64,000 bases of DNA from Streptomyces fradiae ATCC 10745 = DSM 40063 (GTDB lineage Bacteria; Actinomycetota; Actinomycetes; Streptomycetales; Streptomycetaceae), in NCBI RefSeq assembly GCF_008704425.1, contig NZ_CP023696.1, positions 5,124,501-5,188,500 of the forward strand, given 5' to 3'. Under the pieces are notes generated by a model. It saw only the letters and a list, made by a program, of their open reading frames with translations. It searched no databases and was not told the DNA's origin. Position numbers and translations under genes: made by a program. Below, in pieces: positions 11,750-20,952 of the stretch (its first letter is position 1; each line of letters begins with the position of its first letter).

Positions 11750-12433
11750 ATGGTGCAGAAGGCCAAGATCCTCCTGGTCGATGACCGGCCGGAGAATCTG
11801 CTGGCGCTGGAGGCCATTCTCTCCGCGCTCGATCAGACGCTGGTGCGGGCATCGTCAGGGGAGGAAGCGCTCAAGGCGCTGCTGACGGACGATTTCGCGG
11901 TCATCCTGCTGGATGTCCAGATGCCGGGCATGGACGGTTTCGAAACGGCCGCGCACATCAAACGGCGGGAACGCACCCGCGACATTCCGATCATCTTCCT
12001 GACCGCGATCAACCACGGCCCGCACCACACGTTCCGCGGGTACGCCGCGGGCGCGGTCGACTACATCTCCAAGCCGTTCGACCCGTGGGTCCTGCGCGCG
12101 AAGGTCTCCGTGTTCGTCGACCTGTACATGAAGAACTGTCAGCTCCGCGAACAGGCCGCCCTCCTCCGCCTCCAGCTGGAGGGGAGCAACGGCGACGGCG
12201 GTCAGGGCGGTGTCGCCACGCACGAGTCGGCCGGCCTCCTCGCGGAGCTGTCCGCGCGGCTCGCCGCCGTCGAGGAGCAGGCCGAGGCGCTCTCCAAGCA
12301 GCTCGACGAGGAGTCGGCCGACACCGCGGCCGTCGCCACCGCCGCGCACCTGGAGCGGAAGCTGACGGGGCTGCGGCGGGCGCTGGACGCGCTCGAGCCC
12401 GGCACCGGCGGCGGGCCCGGCCTCCCGACCTGA
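11750..12433 (+). CDS. osaB: Response regulator (OsaB type)
   Basis: A 227-residue regulator with an N-terminal receiver (KAKILLVDDRPENL, phospho-acceptor D55 in LLDVQMPGMDG, KPFDPW lysine motif) and a C-terminal part (~130-227) predicted as coiled coil (leucine/alanine/glutamate heptads) with no DNA-binding domain. It therefore probably acts by protein contact. The start was taken at ATG 11750, preceded by GAGGAGG with a 7-nt spacer; upstream ATGs would add 46 residues of low-complexity sequence. It follows the OsaA-like hybrid kinase, its likely phosphate donor, but is separated from it by a strong hairpin, so it may have its own promoter. In S. coelicolor the orthologue is required for growth under osmotic stress. 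Confidence 0.85.
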   Translation: MVQKAKILLVDDRPENLLALEAILSALDQTLVRASSGEEALKALLTDDFAVILLDVQMPGMDGFETAAHIKRRERTRDIPIIFLTAINHGPHHTFRGYAAGAVDYISKPFDPWVLRAKVSVFVDLYMKNCQLREQAALLRLQLEGSNGDGGQGGVATHESAGLLAELSARLAAVEEQAEALSKQLDEESADTAAVATAAHLERKLTGLRRALDALEPGTGGGPGLPT

Positions 12434-12747
12434 CCCCCGTCCATGGAGCCCGCACCCGCCGGGCCCCGCACCCGGTGCTCCCGGCTCAGCGGCTGACGCG
12501 CCCGCACCGGGCGCCTTCGGGCCGTACCCGACGCGCCCGCACCCGACGCGCCCGCACCCGGCGCTCCCGTACCGCAGGGGCGCGGTGTCCCGACCGCCAG
12601 CCGCCCGCCCCGACGGCGACGACCCCCGTCCGGCCCCCTGACCGCAGGCTGAGCGCGTGTCACCTTCCGTACCCCGCCCCCGCGACACGAACGGGTGAAG
12701 GGGTCGGACGCGTGTCCAGCGCCCCCCGCACCGGTAACCTCACCCCC
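12434..12747. other. Gene-free spacer osaB-ftsK with small direct repeats
   Basis: 314 nt of extreme GC content. It holds three short direct repeats of the type GACGCGCCCGCACCC between about 12525 and 12570. No RNA gene or convincing promoter is seen. Confidence 0.4.
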
Positions 12748-15606
12748 ATGGCCTCACGTACGTCCGGCAAGGGTCCCCACGGCACGGCGGGCACCGCGAA
12801 GCCGCGCGCCGCCGGCCGTACGACGGGCGCCGCGCAGAAGGCGGCGCCCGGCAAACCGCCCGCCAGGAAGACCGCAGCCAAGCAGCCCGCACCCGCCCGG
12901 AAGGGCGCGGCGAAGAAGGCCCCGGCGAAGAAGACCGCGAAGAAGGCGGCCGCCCGGACGGCGCCCAAGCCGGCGCCGTCCCCCACGGGCGGTGTCTACC
13001 GGATCGTCCGCGCCCTGTGGCTCGGCCTCGCCCACGCGGTCGGCGCGCTCTTCCGGGGCATAGGGCGCGGCGCCAAGGGACTCGACCCGGCGCACCGCAA
13101 GGACGGCCTCGCCCTGCTGCTGCTCGGCCTCGCCCTCGTCGTCGCCGCCGGCACCTGGGCGAACCTGCAGGGGCCGGTCGGCGACCTCGTGGACATGCTG
13201 GTCACCGGCGCGTTCGGCCGGCTCGACCTGCTCGTGCCGCTGCTGATCGGCACCATGGCCGTGCGGCTGATCCTCCACCCCGAGAAGCCCGAGGCGAACG
13301 GACGGATCGTCATCGGCCTCTCCGCCCTGGCCATCGGGGTCCTCGGGCAGGTCCACATCGCCTGCGGCTCGCCCGGCCGCGACGAGGGCGCCCAGGCCAT
13401 GCAGGACGCGGGCGGCCTCATCGGCTGGGCCGCGTCCACCCCCCTGATCTTCATGACGGGCGAGGTCCTCACCGTCCCCCTGCTCGTCCTGCTGACCGTC
13501 TTCGGCCTCCTCGTCGTCACTGCGACCCCCGTCAACGCCATCCCCCGGCGGCTGCGGGCCCTCGGCGAACGGCTCGGCGTCCTCGAGCCGTACGAGACGT
13601 GGACCGAGGACGACCAGCGCTACGACGAGCAGTGGCGCGAGGGCCTGCCCGCCTCCGCCCGCCGCCGCTCCGGTGCCCCCGCGGCCCCCGGCGCCGACGG
13701 GTACGACCCCGACCGGGCCGAGGACGAGGCGCTCACCCGGCGCAGGCGGACGCGCACCCGCAAGGCGGCCGACGCGGCCGACCCCGCCTTCGGGCGGCCG
13801 CTCGACCCCGTGGACATCGCCGCCGCTGCCGCCGCCGACCTCGACGGCGCCGTGCTGAACGGCATGCCGCCCTCGCCCCTCGTGGCCGACCTGACCAGGG
13901 ACGTCACCCCCGATCGCGCGCCCGAGCCCACGGGCGGCGCCACCGCGGCGGCGGGCTCCGGCGGTGCGGGGCGCGCGGCCGGCCGGGGCAGGGGCGGCGC
14001 GGGCGCCCCCGCCGTACCGCCCGCCCGTGAGGAGGGCGACGGACGCGTACCGGACCTGACGAAGCCGGCGCCCGTGCGGGAGGAGCCGGAGCCGATGCCC
14101 GCGCGGGCCGAGCAGCTGCGGCTCGCCGGGGACATCACGTACGCCCTGCCCTCCCTCGACCTGCTGGAGCGCGGCGGGCCCGGCAAGACCCGCAGCGCGG
14201 CCAACGACGCCATCGTCGCGTCCCTGCGGAACGTGTTCTCCGAGTTCAAGGTGGACGCGGACGTCACCGGCTTCACCCGCGGTCCGACGGTCACCCGCTA
14301 CGAGGTGGAGCTCGGGCCCGCCGTGAAGGTCGAGCGGATCACGGCGCTGACGAAGAACATCGCGTACGCCGTGGCCAGCCCGGACGTGCGGATCATCTCG
14401 CCGATCCCCGGCAAGTCCGCCGTCGGCATCGAGATCCCCAACACCGACCGCGAGATGGTCAACCTCGGCGACGTGCTGCGGCTCGCCGACGCGGCCGAGG
14501 ACGACCACCCGATGCTCGTGGCGCTCGGCAAGGACGTCGAGGGCGGCTACGTGATGGCCAACCTGGCGAAGATGCCGCACGTGCTGGTCGCCGGCGCCAC
14601 CGGCTCCGGCAAGTCGTCGTGCATCAACTGCCTGATCACGTCGGTGATGATAAGGGCGACCCCGGAGGACGTCCGGATGGTGCTCGTCGACCCCAAGCGG
14701 GTCGAGCTGACGGCGTACGAGGGCATCCCGCACCTGATCACCCCCATCATCACCAACCCGAAGCGGGCCGCCGAGGCGCTCCAGTGGGTGGTGCGGGAGA
14801 TGGACCTGCGCTACGACGACCTGGCGGCGTTCGGGTACCGCCACATCGACGACTTCAACGCGGCCGTGCGCAGCGGCAAGCTGACGACGCCTCCGGGCAG
14901 CGAGCGCGAGCTCCAGCCCTACCCGTACCTGCTGGTCATCGTGGACGAGCTGGCCGACCTGATGATGGTCGCGCCCCGGGACGTCGAGGACGCCATCGTC
15001 CGCATCACCCAGCTGGCCCGCGCGGCCGGCATCCACCTGGTGCTGGCCACGCAGCGGCCCTCCGTGGACGTCGTCACCGGCCTCATCAAGGCGAACGTCC
15101 CGTCCCGGCTCGCGTTCGCCACCTCCTCGCTCGCCGACAGCCGGGTCATCCTCGACCAGCCCGGCGCCGAGAAGCTCATCGGCAAGGGCGACGGCCTGTT
15201 CCTGCCGATGGGCGCCAACAAGCCCGTACGGCTCCAGGGCGCCTTCGTCACGGAGGACGAGGTCGCGGCGGTCGTCCGGCACTGCAAGGAGCAGATGGAG
15301 CCGGTCTTCCGCGACGACGTCACGACCGGGACGAAGCAGAAGAAGGAGATCGACGAGGAGATCGGCGACGACCTCGACCTGCTGTGCCAGGCGGCCGAGC
15401 TGGTCGTCTCCACGCAGTTCGGCTCCACGTCGATGCTCCAGCGCAAGCTCCGCGTCGGCTTCGCGAAGGCGGGCAGGCTCATGGACCTGATGGAGTCGCG
15501 GAACATCGTCGGCCCCAGCGAGGGGTCCAAGGCGCGGGACGTCCTGGTCAAACCGGACGACCTGGACGGCGTACTCGCCCTGATCCGGGGCGAGAGCGGC
15601 TCCTGA
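12748..15606 (+). CDS. ftsK: DNA translocase FtsK/SpoIIIE
   Basis: A 952-residue septal DNA pump that clears chromosomes from closing septa, in Streptomyces mainly during sporulation septation. Residues 1-80 are a Lys/Ala/Pro-rich basic tail; ~118-265 contain four membrane segments; ~290-470 are a variable charged linker; the RecA-like motor has Walker A GATGSGKS (616-623) and Walker B LLVIVDELAD (D733 first acidic residue); ~865-952 form the winged-helix gamma domain (TSMLQRKLRVGFAKAGRLMD) that reads KOPS-like sites. Size is near that of other streptomycete FtsK proteins. The ATG at 12748 lacks a clear ribosome site; a GTG 12 codons upstream (12712) is preceded by GAAGGGG with 8-nt spacing and is a serious alternative. 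Following genes are co-directional but separated by 214 nt. Confidence 0.95.
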   Translation: MASRTSGKGPHGTAGTAKPRAAGRTTGAAQKAAPGKPPARKTAAKQPAPARKGAAKKAPAKKTAKKAAARTAPKPAPSPTGGVYRIVRALWLGLAHAVGALFRGIGRGAKGLDPAHRKDGLALLLLGLALVVAAGTWANLQGPVGDLVDMLVTGAFGRLDLLVPLLIGTMAVRLILHPEKPEANGRIVIGLSALAIGVLGQVHIACGSPGRDEGAQAMQDAGGLIGWAASTPLIFMTGEVLTVPLLVLLTVFGLLVVTATPVNAIPRRLRALGERLGVLEPYETWTEDDQRYDEQWREGLPASARRRSGAPAAPGADGYDPDRAEDEALTRRRRTRTRKAADAADPAFGRPLDPVDIAAAAAADLDGAVLNGMPPSPLVADLTRDVTPDRAPEPTGGATAAAGSGGAGRAAGRGRGGAGAPAVPPAREEGDGRVPDLTKPAPVREEPEPMPARAEQLRLAGDITYALPSLDLLERGGPGKTRSAANDAIVASLRNVFSEFKVDADVTGFTRGPTVTRYEVELGPAVKVERITALTKNIAYAVASPDVRIISPIPGKSAVGIEIPNTDREMVNLGDVLRLADAAEDDHPMLVALGKDVEGGYVMANLAKMPHVLVAGATGSGKSSCINCLITSVMIRATPEDVRMVLVDPKRVELTAYEGIPHLITPIITNPKRAAEALQWVVREMDLRYDDLAAFGYRHIDDFNAAVRSGKLTTPPGSERELQPYPYLLVIVDELADLMMVAPRDVEDAIVRITQLARAAGIHLVLATQRPSVDVVTGLIKANVPSRLAFATSSLADSRVILDQPGAEKLIGKGDGLFLPMGANKPVRLQGAFVTEDEVAAVVRHCKEQMEPVFRDDVTTGTKQKKEIDEEIGDDLDLLCQAAELVVSTQFGSTSMLQRKLRVGFAKAGRLMDLMESRNIVGPSEGSKARDVLVKPDDLDGVLALIRGESGS

Positions 15607-15820
15607 CCCGGCTGTGTCCCTCCCGTAAGTGAACCGTGAGCAACCGTTGCCCCGCCCTGCGCGTCAAGTCGGCCGAAGGGACGGACAATGGTGGTTCCCG
15701 CACTCCCGGCGGCGGCCATTCCGATGGCGTACAAACCACGTCCGCCCGGTTGCCCCACCCTTTCGTACCACCCATAGACTGAACCTCCAGCAGGTGGTTA
15801 CACGCTCGAAAGGCGCCCTC

Positions 15821-16669
15821 GTGTCCATCGGCAACGCCCCCGACGGCAAACCCCCAGCAGACGACCGGCCTTCGCCTCCCGAGGACGAGCGGCCCCAGGA
15901 CGACCGTCCCCCGATCGGCCGCGCGCTCCGCGACGCGCGCCTCGCCGCCGACCTGACCGTCGAGCAGGTCAGCGAATCCACCCGGGTGCGCGTCCCCATC
16001 GTGCACGCCATCGAGGAGGACGACTTCTCGCGGTGCGGCGGCGACGTGTACGCCCGCGGGCACGTGCGCACCCTCGCGCGGGCCGTCGGGCTCGACCCGG
16101 CCGCCCTCGTCGCGCAGTACGACGCGGAGCACGGCGGTCGTCCCGCCCCCACCCCCGCCGCACCCATGTTCGAGGCGGAGCGCATCCGCCCTGAGCGGCG
16201 CCGGCCCAACTGGACCGCCGCCATGGTCGCCGCCATCGTCGCGGTGGTCGGCTTCGCCGGCTTCACCCTCTTCGGCCAGGACGGTACGGACAGCGGCTCC
16301 ACGACCGTGGCGGACGCTCCGGCCGCCACCGGAAGCCGCGCCCCGAAGGCCGCGCCGTCCAAGCCCGCGCCCGCCCCCTCCGAGAGCGCGATCGCGGCCG
16401 TCCCCCAGGACAAGGTCACGGTCAAGCTCACCGCGACCGGCGACAAGAGCTGGATCTCGGCCAAGGCCCACGACGGCAAGCTCCTCTTCGACGGCCTGCT
16501 CAAGAAGGGCGACTCCAAGACCTTCCAGGACGACGAGCGGATCGACCTGATCCTCGGCAACGCCGGCGCGATCGAGCTGTTCGTCAACGGCAAGAAGGTC
16601 GAGGACGAGTTCTCCTCCGGCCAGGTCGAGCGCCTCACGTACACCAAGGGCGACCCCCAGGTCGGCTGA
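15821..16669 (+). CDS. RodZ-like membrane protein with N-terminal HTH and DUF4115
   Basis: A 282-residue protein: Pro/Asp-rich start, an HTH_25/Cro-like helix-turn-helix at ~30-95 (IGRALRDARLAADLTVEQVSE), one membrane helix at 131-151 (WTAAMVAAIVAVVGF), an Ala/Pro/Ser linker, and a C-terminal DUF4115 beta domain at ~195-282. This is the RodZ topology, cytoplasmic HTH plus external domain; in rods RodZ links MreB to wall synthesis. Its role in Streptomyces is uncertain, and it may also be a DNA-binding regulator. The start is GTG 15821 with GAAAGG 8 nt upstream; longer in-frame extensions enter non-coding-looking sequence. It lies between ftsK and rimO, a gene order I recall in other actinomycetes. 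Confidence 0.8.
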   Translation: MSIGNAPDGKPPADDRPSPPEDERPQDDRPPIGRALRDARLAADLTVEQVSESTRVRVPIVHAIEEDDFSRCGGDVYARGHVRTLARAVGLDPAALVAQYDAEHGGRPAPTPAAPMFEAERIRPERRRPNWTAAMVAAIVAVVGFAGFTLFGQDGTDSGSTTVADAPAATGSRAPKAAPSKPAPAPSESAIAAVPQDKVTVKLTATGDKSWISAKAHDGKLLFDGLLKKGDSKTFQDDERIDLILGNAGAIELFVNGKKVEDEFSSGQVERLTYTKGDPQVG

Positions 16670-16694
16670 CCGGTCCCCTGCCCGCACCGCCGCA

Positions 16695-16737
16695 GGCCCC
16701 GCCCGCGCCCCCCGATCCCGGGGGGACGGGCGGGGCC
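16695..16737 (+). terminator. Terminator after the RodZ-like gene
   Basis: GGCCCCGCCCG and CGGGCGGGGCC are complementary, enclosing a second small stem (CCCCCC/GGGGGG). It lies 25 nt after the stop codon and separates the gene from rimO. Confidence 0.65.
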
Positions 16738-16795
16738 CGCGGCCGTCCGCGGGGCGGGGGCGGACCTGCGCGCCGGAGGGGCACCGGGGACGAAG

Positions 16796-16801
16796 TAGTC
16801 T
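16796..16801 (+). promoter_or_regulatory. -10 element of leaderless rimO
   Basis: TAGTCT lies 7 nt before the rimO ATG and there is no Shine-Dalgarno, so the transcript probably starts at or next to the A of the ATG. Confidence 0.5.
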
Positions 16802-16808
16802 TGAGTCC

Positions 16809-18308
16809 ATGCCCGAACGCCGTACCGTCGCCCTTGTCACTCTTGGCTGCGCCCGTAACGAGGTGGACTCGGAGGAGCTCGCAGGCCGCCTGGCAGCGGA
16901 CGGCTGGGCGCTCGTCGAGGACGCCGCCGACGCCGATGTCGCCGTCGTCAACACCTGCGGCTTCGTCGAGGCCGCCAAGAAGGACTCCGTCGACGCCCTC
17001 CTCGAAGCGAACGACCTGAAGGACCACGGCCGCACCCAGGCCGTCGTCGCCGTCGGCTGCATGGCCGAGCGGTACGGCAAGGAGCTCGCCGACGCCCTGC
17101 CCGAGGCCGACGGCGTGCTCGGCTTCGACGACTACGCCGACATCTCCGAGCGGCTGCGCACCATCCTCGGCGGCGGCAGCGTGGAGGCCCACGCCCCGCG
17201 CGACCGGCGCAAGCTGCTGCCGCTCAGCCCGGTCGAGCGCCAGGACGCCGCCGCGGCCGTCGCCCTGCCCGGCCACGGCGCGCCGCAGGGCCCCGGGGCC
17301 CCGCAGGCCCCCGCCGATCTGCCCGAGGGCATCGCGCCCGCATCCGGCCCGCGCGCCCCGCTGCGCCGCCGCCTCGACTCCAGCCCGGTCGCCTCCGTGA
17401 AGCTGGCCTCCGGTTGCGACCGGCGCTGCTCCTTCTGCGCGATCCCGTCCTTCCGCGGCTCCTTCGTCTCCCGCCGCCCCGCCGACGTGCTGGGCGAGAC
17501 GCGCTGGCTGGCCGAGCAGGGCGTCAAGGAGATCATGCTGGTCTCCGAGAACAACACCTCGTACGGCAAGGACCTCGGCGACATCCGCCTGCTGGAGACG
17601 CTGCTGCCCGAGCTGGCCGCCGTCGACGGCATCGAGCGCGTCCGCGTCAGCTACCTGCAGCCCGCCGAGATGCGGCCCGGCCTGATCGACGTGCTGACCT
17701 CCACGGAGAAGGTCGCGCCCTACTTCGACCTGTCGTTCCAGCACTCCGCGCCCGCCGTGCTGCGCGCCATGCGCCGCTTCGGCGACACGGACCGCTTCCT
17801 GGAGCTGCTGGACACCATCCGCGGCAAGGCCCCGCAGGCGGGTGTGCGCTCCAACTTCATCGTGGGCTTCCCCGGCGAGACCGAGGAGGACTTCGCCGAG
17901 CTGGAGCGGTTCGTCCTGCACGCCCGCCTCGACGCCGTCGGCGTCTTCGGCTACTCCGACGAGGACGGCACCGAGGCCGCCACCTACGACGGCAAGCTCG
18001 ACCAGGACACCGTCGACCAGCGCCTCGCCCACCTGTCCCGGCTCGCCGAGGAGCTCACCGCCCAGCGTGCGGAGGAGCGGCTGGGAGAGACCCTGGAAGT
18101 ACTGGTCGAGTCGGTCGAGGGCGACGACCTCGAGGACGAGGAGTACGCCGCCGCGGGCCGCGCGGCCCACCAGGCGCCCGAGACGGACGGGCAGGTGCTC
18201 TTCACGACGGGCGCCGGGCTCTCCGTCGGCCGTATGGTCAAGGCGAAGGTGGTGGGCACGGAAGGCGTCGATCTGGTGGCCGAGGTTCTCGAGGAGGCGG
18301 GCAGATGA
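16809..18308 (+). CDS. rimO: Ribosomal protein uS12 methylthiotransferase RimO
   Basis: A 499-residue radical-SAM enzyme that methylthiolates the conserved aspartate of ribosomal protein uS12. The N-terminal UPF0004 domain has three Fe-S cysteines (C14, C50, C84); the radical-SAM cluster is C203-x3-C207-x2-C210 (SGCDRRCSFCAIPS); a TRAM domain ends the protein (~430-499). The motif CSFCAIP and VTLGCARNEVDSE favour RimO over MiaB, and a separate MiaB is encoded at 49329. An Ala/Pro/Gly insertion (~155-185) precedes the radical-SAM core. The start appears leaderless. Its stop overlaps the pgsA start by ATGA, so rimO-pgsA-cinA form one translationally coupled operon. Confidence 0.93.
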   Translation: MPERRTVALVTLGCARNEVDSEELAGRLAADGWALVEDAADADVAVVNTCGFVEAAKKDSVDALLEANDLKDHGRTQAVVAVGCMAERYGKELADALPEADGVLGFDDYADISERLRTILGGGSVEAHAPRDRRKLLPLSPVERQDAAAAVALPGHGAPQGPGAPQAPADLPEGIAPASGPRAPLRRRLDSSPVASVKLASGCDRRCSFCAIPSFRGSFVSRRPADVLGETRWLAEQGVKEIMLVSENNTSYGKDLGDIRLLETLLPELAAVDGIERVRVSYLQPAEMRPGLIDVLTSTEKVAPYFDLSFQHSAPAVLRAMRRFGDTDRFLELLDTIRGKAPQAGVRSNFIVGFPGETEEDFAELERFVLHARLDAVGVFGYSDEDGTEAATYDGKLDQDTVDQRLAHLSRLAEELTAQRAEERLGETLEVLVESVEGDDLEDEEYAAAGRAAHQAPETDGQVLFTTGAGLSVGRMVKAKVVGTEGVDLVAEVLEEAGR

Positions 18309-19204
18309 CCGGAGTCCCGGCGTCCGCCGCGGGCGGCACGGGGAGGCGGGCACCCGGCGGGAAGCTGGGAGCGGCGGCCGTGAACCAGGCCAGCCTGTGG
18401 AACATCGCCAACATCCTCACCATGCTGCGGCTGGTGCTCGTCCCCGCCTTCGTGGTGCTGCTGCTCCAGGACGGCGGGTACGACCCCGCCTGGCGCGCCT
18501 GGGCGTGGGCGGCGTTCGCCGTCGCCATGATCACGGACGTGTTCGACGGGCACCTGGCGCGTACGTACAACCTGGTCACGGACTTCGGGAAGATCGCCGA
18601 CCCCATCGCCGACAAGGCGATCATGGCGGCCGGCCTGATCTGCCTCTCCGCCCTCGGTGACCTGCCCTGGTGGGTCACCGGCGTGATCCTCTTCCGCGAG
18701 CTGGGCATCACGCTCATGCGGTTCTGGGTGATCCGGCACGGGGTGATCCCGGCCAGTCGCGGCGGCAAGATGAAGACGCTCGCCCAGGGCACGGCCGTGG
18801 GCATGTACGTACTCGCGCTGACCGGGCCGCTGGCCACGCTGCGGTGGTGGGTGATGGCCCTGGCGGTCGTCCTGACCGTCGCGACGGGGCTCGACTACGT
18901 GCGGCAGGCCGTGGTGCTGCGCCGCCGGGGGCTCGCCGCCGAGCGGGCCGCGGCCCGTGCGGCGGAGGCCGCGGGGGCGGCGGAGGCGGCGGCCGGGGCC
19001 GCGCGGGCCGGAGCGGACGGCGCCGGCGCCGAGGCGGATGGGGGCGTCGGTGACGTCGCCGGCGTCGGGCTCGCGGCTGGTGACGCCGAGGCGGGTGGGT
19101 CCGCCGGGCGTGCTGGGTCCGCACGGGCCGGTGAGGGTGCCGCGTCCGGTGGGGTCGGTGGGGCTGGTGGGACCGCTGAGGCCGCTGCGGAGCCGCCCCG
19201 GTGA
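18305..19204 (+). CDS. pgsA: CDP-diacylglycerol-glycerol-3-phosphate 3-phosphatidyltransferase
   Basis: A 299-residue membrane enzyme making phosphatidylglycerophosphate from CDP-diacylglycerol and glycerol-3-phosphate. The CDP-alcohol phosphotransferase signature D-x2-DG-x2-AR-x8-G-x3-D-x3-D is intact (DVFDGHLAR ... GKIADPIAD). About five or six hydrophobic helices cover residues ~35-200. The last ~95 residues are a low-complexity Ala/Gly/Glu tail, an unusual extension for the family and probably disordered cytoplasmic sequence. It overlaps rimO by 4 nt and cinA by 4 nt (GTGA). In mycobacteria the equivalent gene (pgsA3) is likewise next to clgR. Confidence 0.92.
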   Translation: MTGVPASAAGGTGRRAPGGKLGAAAVNQASLWNIANILTMLRLVLVPAFVVLLLQDGGYDPAWRAWAWAAFAVAMITDVFDGHLARTYNLVTDFGKIADPIADKAIMAAGLICLSALGDLPWWVTGVILFRELGITLMRFWVIRHGVIPASRGGKMKTLAQGTAVGMYVLALTGPLATLRWWVMALAVVLTVATGLDYVRQAVVLRRRGLAAERAAARAAEAAGAAEAAAGAARAGADGAGAEADGGVGDVAGVGLAAGDAEAGGSAGRAGSARAGEGAASGGVGGAGGTAEAAAEPPR

Positions 19205-19794
19205 GTCAGGCGGTACGGCAAGGGGACCCGGCGGTGGCCGCCGCACAGCGGCCCGGCGCCGGGGCCGGTGCGCGGCCGGTGGCGGAGCGGGTGCTGCGCC
19301 TGCTGGCGGAGCGTGACCAGACGCTCGCCGTGGCGGAGTCCCTCACGGGTGGTCTCGTCGCCGCCGAGCTGACGTCGGTGCCGGGCGCGTCCCGCGTCTT
19401 CCTGGGCTCCGTCACGGCGTACGCGACGCGGCTGAAACGGGACCTGCTGGGCGTCGACGGCGAGCTGCTCGCGCGGCGCGGGGCCGTCGACGCGGAGGTC
19501 GCGTTGCAGATGGCGCGGGGGGTACGAAGCCGGCTCGGAGCCTCGTGGGGCGTCGCGACGACGGGAGTCGCGGGGCCCGAACCGCAGGACGGCCGGCCCG
19601 TCGGCACGGTGTACGTCGCCGTGTGCGGCCCGCCCGGCGGCCCCGCGGAGGCGGGGAAAGCGGCCGCGCTGCGGTTGGACGGCGGGCGCGCGGAAATCCG
19701 TGGAGAGAGTGTACGGAGCGTGCTGGAACTGCTCGCGCACGAACTCTTCGAGAATGCGCGGGCAAAGGATACGGAACAGAACGGGGGGAATTGA
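19201..19794 (+). CDS. cinA: Nicotinamide-nucleotide amidohydrolase (PncC/CinA C-terminal domain)
   Basis: A 197-residue stand-alone CinA C-terminal domain, the PncC family that converts nicotinamide mononucleotide to nicotinate mononucleotide for NAD recycling. Family hallmarks AESLTGG, FLGSVTAYATRLKRDLLGV and GVATTGVAGPEPQDGRPVGTVYVAV are all present. The N-terminal competence/damage domain of full CinA is absent, as usual for actinobacteria. Translation starts at a GTG overlapping the pgsA stop, so it depends on coupling. The final ~30 residues are less GC-biased than the rest. Confidence 0.9.
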   Translation: MSQAVRQGDPAVAAAQRPGAGAGARPVAERVLRLLAERDQTLAVAESLTGGLVAAELTSVPGASRVFLGSVTAYATRLKRDLLGVDGELLARRGAVDAEVALQMARGVRSRLGASWGVATTGVAGPEPQDGRPVGTVYVAVCGPPGGPAEAGKAAALRLDGGRAEIRGESVRSVLELLAHELFENARAKDTEQNGGN

Positions 19795-19903
19795 TGTTTG
19801 CAGCCCTGAGTGAACACGACATCGCTCCCCGCACGGCCGCAGCACAAGGCGGTACGGTGGGGCGTGAAGGATGCGGCTACGCGGTCCGAGGAGGGAGCCA
19901 CCG

Positions 19904-20287
19904 ATGATTCTGCTCCGTCGCCTGCTGGGTGACGTGCTGCGTCGGCAGCGCCAGCGCCAGGGCCGTACTCTGCGCGAAGTCTCCTCGTCCGCCCGAGTAT
20001 CGCTCGGCTATCTCTCCGAGGTGGAGCGGGGGCAGAAGGAGGCTTCCTCCGAACTGCTCTCCGCGATCTGCGACGCGCTGGACGTACGGATGTCCGAGCT
20101 CATGCGGGAAGTGAGCGACGAACTGTCGCTGGCGGAGCTGGCGGAATCGGCAGCGGCGAGTGAGCCGGTGTCCGCGCCAGTACGCCCGATGCTCAATTCT
20201 GTGTCCGTGACGTCGGTGGCGGGTGTGCCGACGGAGCGGGTGACCATCAAGGCACCCGCCGAAGCGGTGGACGTCGTCGCCGCCTGA
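19904..20287 (+). CDS. clgR: ClgR-type XRE regulator of clp/lon genes
   Basis: A 127-residue repressor/activator with an N-terminal Cro/CI helix-turn-helix (~18-72: GRTLREVSSSARVSLGYLSE, VERGQKEASSELL) and a short acidic then hydrophobic tail ending VVAA. ClgR activates clpP, clpC and lon in Streptomyces and is itself degraded by ClpP through its two terminal alanines; the AA end is present. Gene order pgsA-clgR is the same as in Mycobacterium tuberculosis. The start at MILLRRLL is preceded by GGAGGGAG with good spacing; an upstream in-frame ATG lacks a site. It begins 109 nt after cinA and may have its own promoter. I did not find a ClgR box upstream. Confidence 0.88.
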   Translation: MILLRRLLGDVLRRQRQRQGRTLREVSSSARVSLGYLSEVERGQKEASSELLSAICDALDVRMSELMREVSDELSLAELAESAAASEPVSAPVRPMLNSVSVTSVAGVPTERVTIKAPAEAVDVVAA

Positions 20288-20292
20288 CCCCC

Positions 20293-20332
20293 TCCTCCGG
20301 CCTCGCGGCCCATCCGCCGCGATTGCCGGAGG
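20293..20332 (+). terminator. Composite hairpin after clgR
   Basis: CCTCCGGC at 20294 pairs with GCCGGAGG at 20325, and inside it CGCGGC-CCATCC-GCCGCG forms a second stem. It starts 7 nt after the clgR stop. Confidence 0.6.
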
Positions 20333-20349
20333 ATCGACGTTTTGGGCTG

Positions 20350-20388
20350 AGCCCCGGCCGGGTACCCGAGGTGCCGACCGGGGCTTTC
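20350..20388 (+). terminator. Rho-independent-type terminator before dps
   Basis: AGCCCCGG and CCGGGGCT form the outer stem and are followed by TTTCG. Together with the hairpin just upstream it insulates dps from clgR. Confidence 0.75.
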
Positions 20389-20459
20389 GCTATGGGGCGA
20401 ATGCCCGTGATGCGTGCTGTGTGTCATGGTGGAACGTGCGCACGGAATGGAGGATTCGC

Positions 20460-20930
20460 ATGGCTGTCGTCAAGAGTTCGCTGTCCGACGCCGATCTCAA
20501 GGTGGTCGGTGAGGCTCTGCAGGGCGCCCTAGTGGATCTGGTCGACCTCTCCCTGGTCGCCAAGCAGGTGCACTGGAACGTGGTCGGCCCGCGCTTCCGC
20601 TCCATCCACCTGCAGCTCGACGATGTCGTCTCCACCGCCCGCACCCACTCCGACGTGATGGCGGAGCGCGCCTCGGCCATCGGCGTCAACCCGGACGGCC
20701 GCGCCGCGACGGTGGCCGCCGGCAGCGCCATCGCGGACGTGCCGACCGGCTGGATCCAGGACGCCGACGCCGTACGGATCATGGTGGACGCGCTGGTCGC
20801 GGTGATCGAGCGGATGCGTGAGCGGGTCGCCGCCACCGACGAGCCGGACCCGATCTCGCAGGACCTCCTGATCGCGCTGACCGGGGAGCTCGAGAAGCAC
20901 GCGTGGATGTTCCAGGCGGAGAACGCCTGA
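20460..20930 (+). CDS. dps: Dps-family ferritin-like DNA-protection protein
   Basis: A 156-residue four-helix ferritin-like protein forming dodecamers that oxidise and store iron and can bind DNA. The ferroxidase signature is complete: HWNVVGPRF, then LHLQLDD-type helix with acidic residues, then HSDVMAER (D and E ligands). There are no long basic tails, so DNA binding may be weak. The start ATG has AATGGAGG just upstream. S. coelicolor has three dps genes; this locus corresponds by position to the SCO5756 copy, often called dpsC, but I leave the general symbol. It is transcribed alone between two terminators. Confidence 0.9.
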   Translation: MAVVKSSLSDADLKVVGEALQGALVDLVDLSLVAKQVHWNVVGPRFRSIHLQLDDVVSTARTHSDVMAERASAIGVNPDGRAATVAAGSAIADVPTGWIQDADAVRIMVDALVAVIERMRERVAATDEPDPISQDLLIALTGELEKHAWMFQAENA

Positions 20931-20952
20931 TGCGTCCCGCTCCGGGGCCCCC

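Noticed and set aside
15750..15780. TTGCCC ... TAGACT as promoter of the RodZ-like gene
   Set aside because: Spacer of 19 nt is long and the -35 is weak; plausible but not strong enough to list as a feature.
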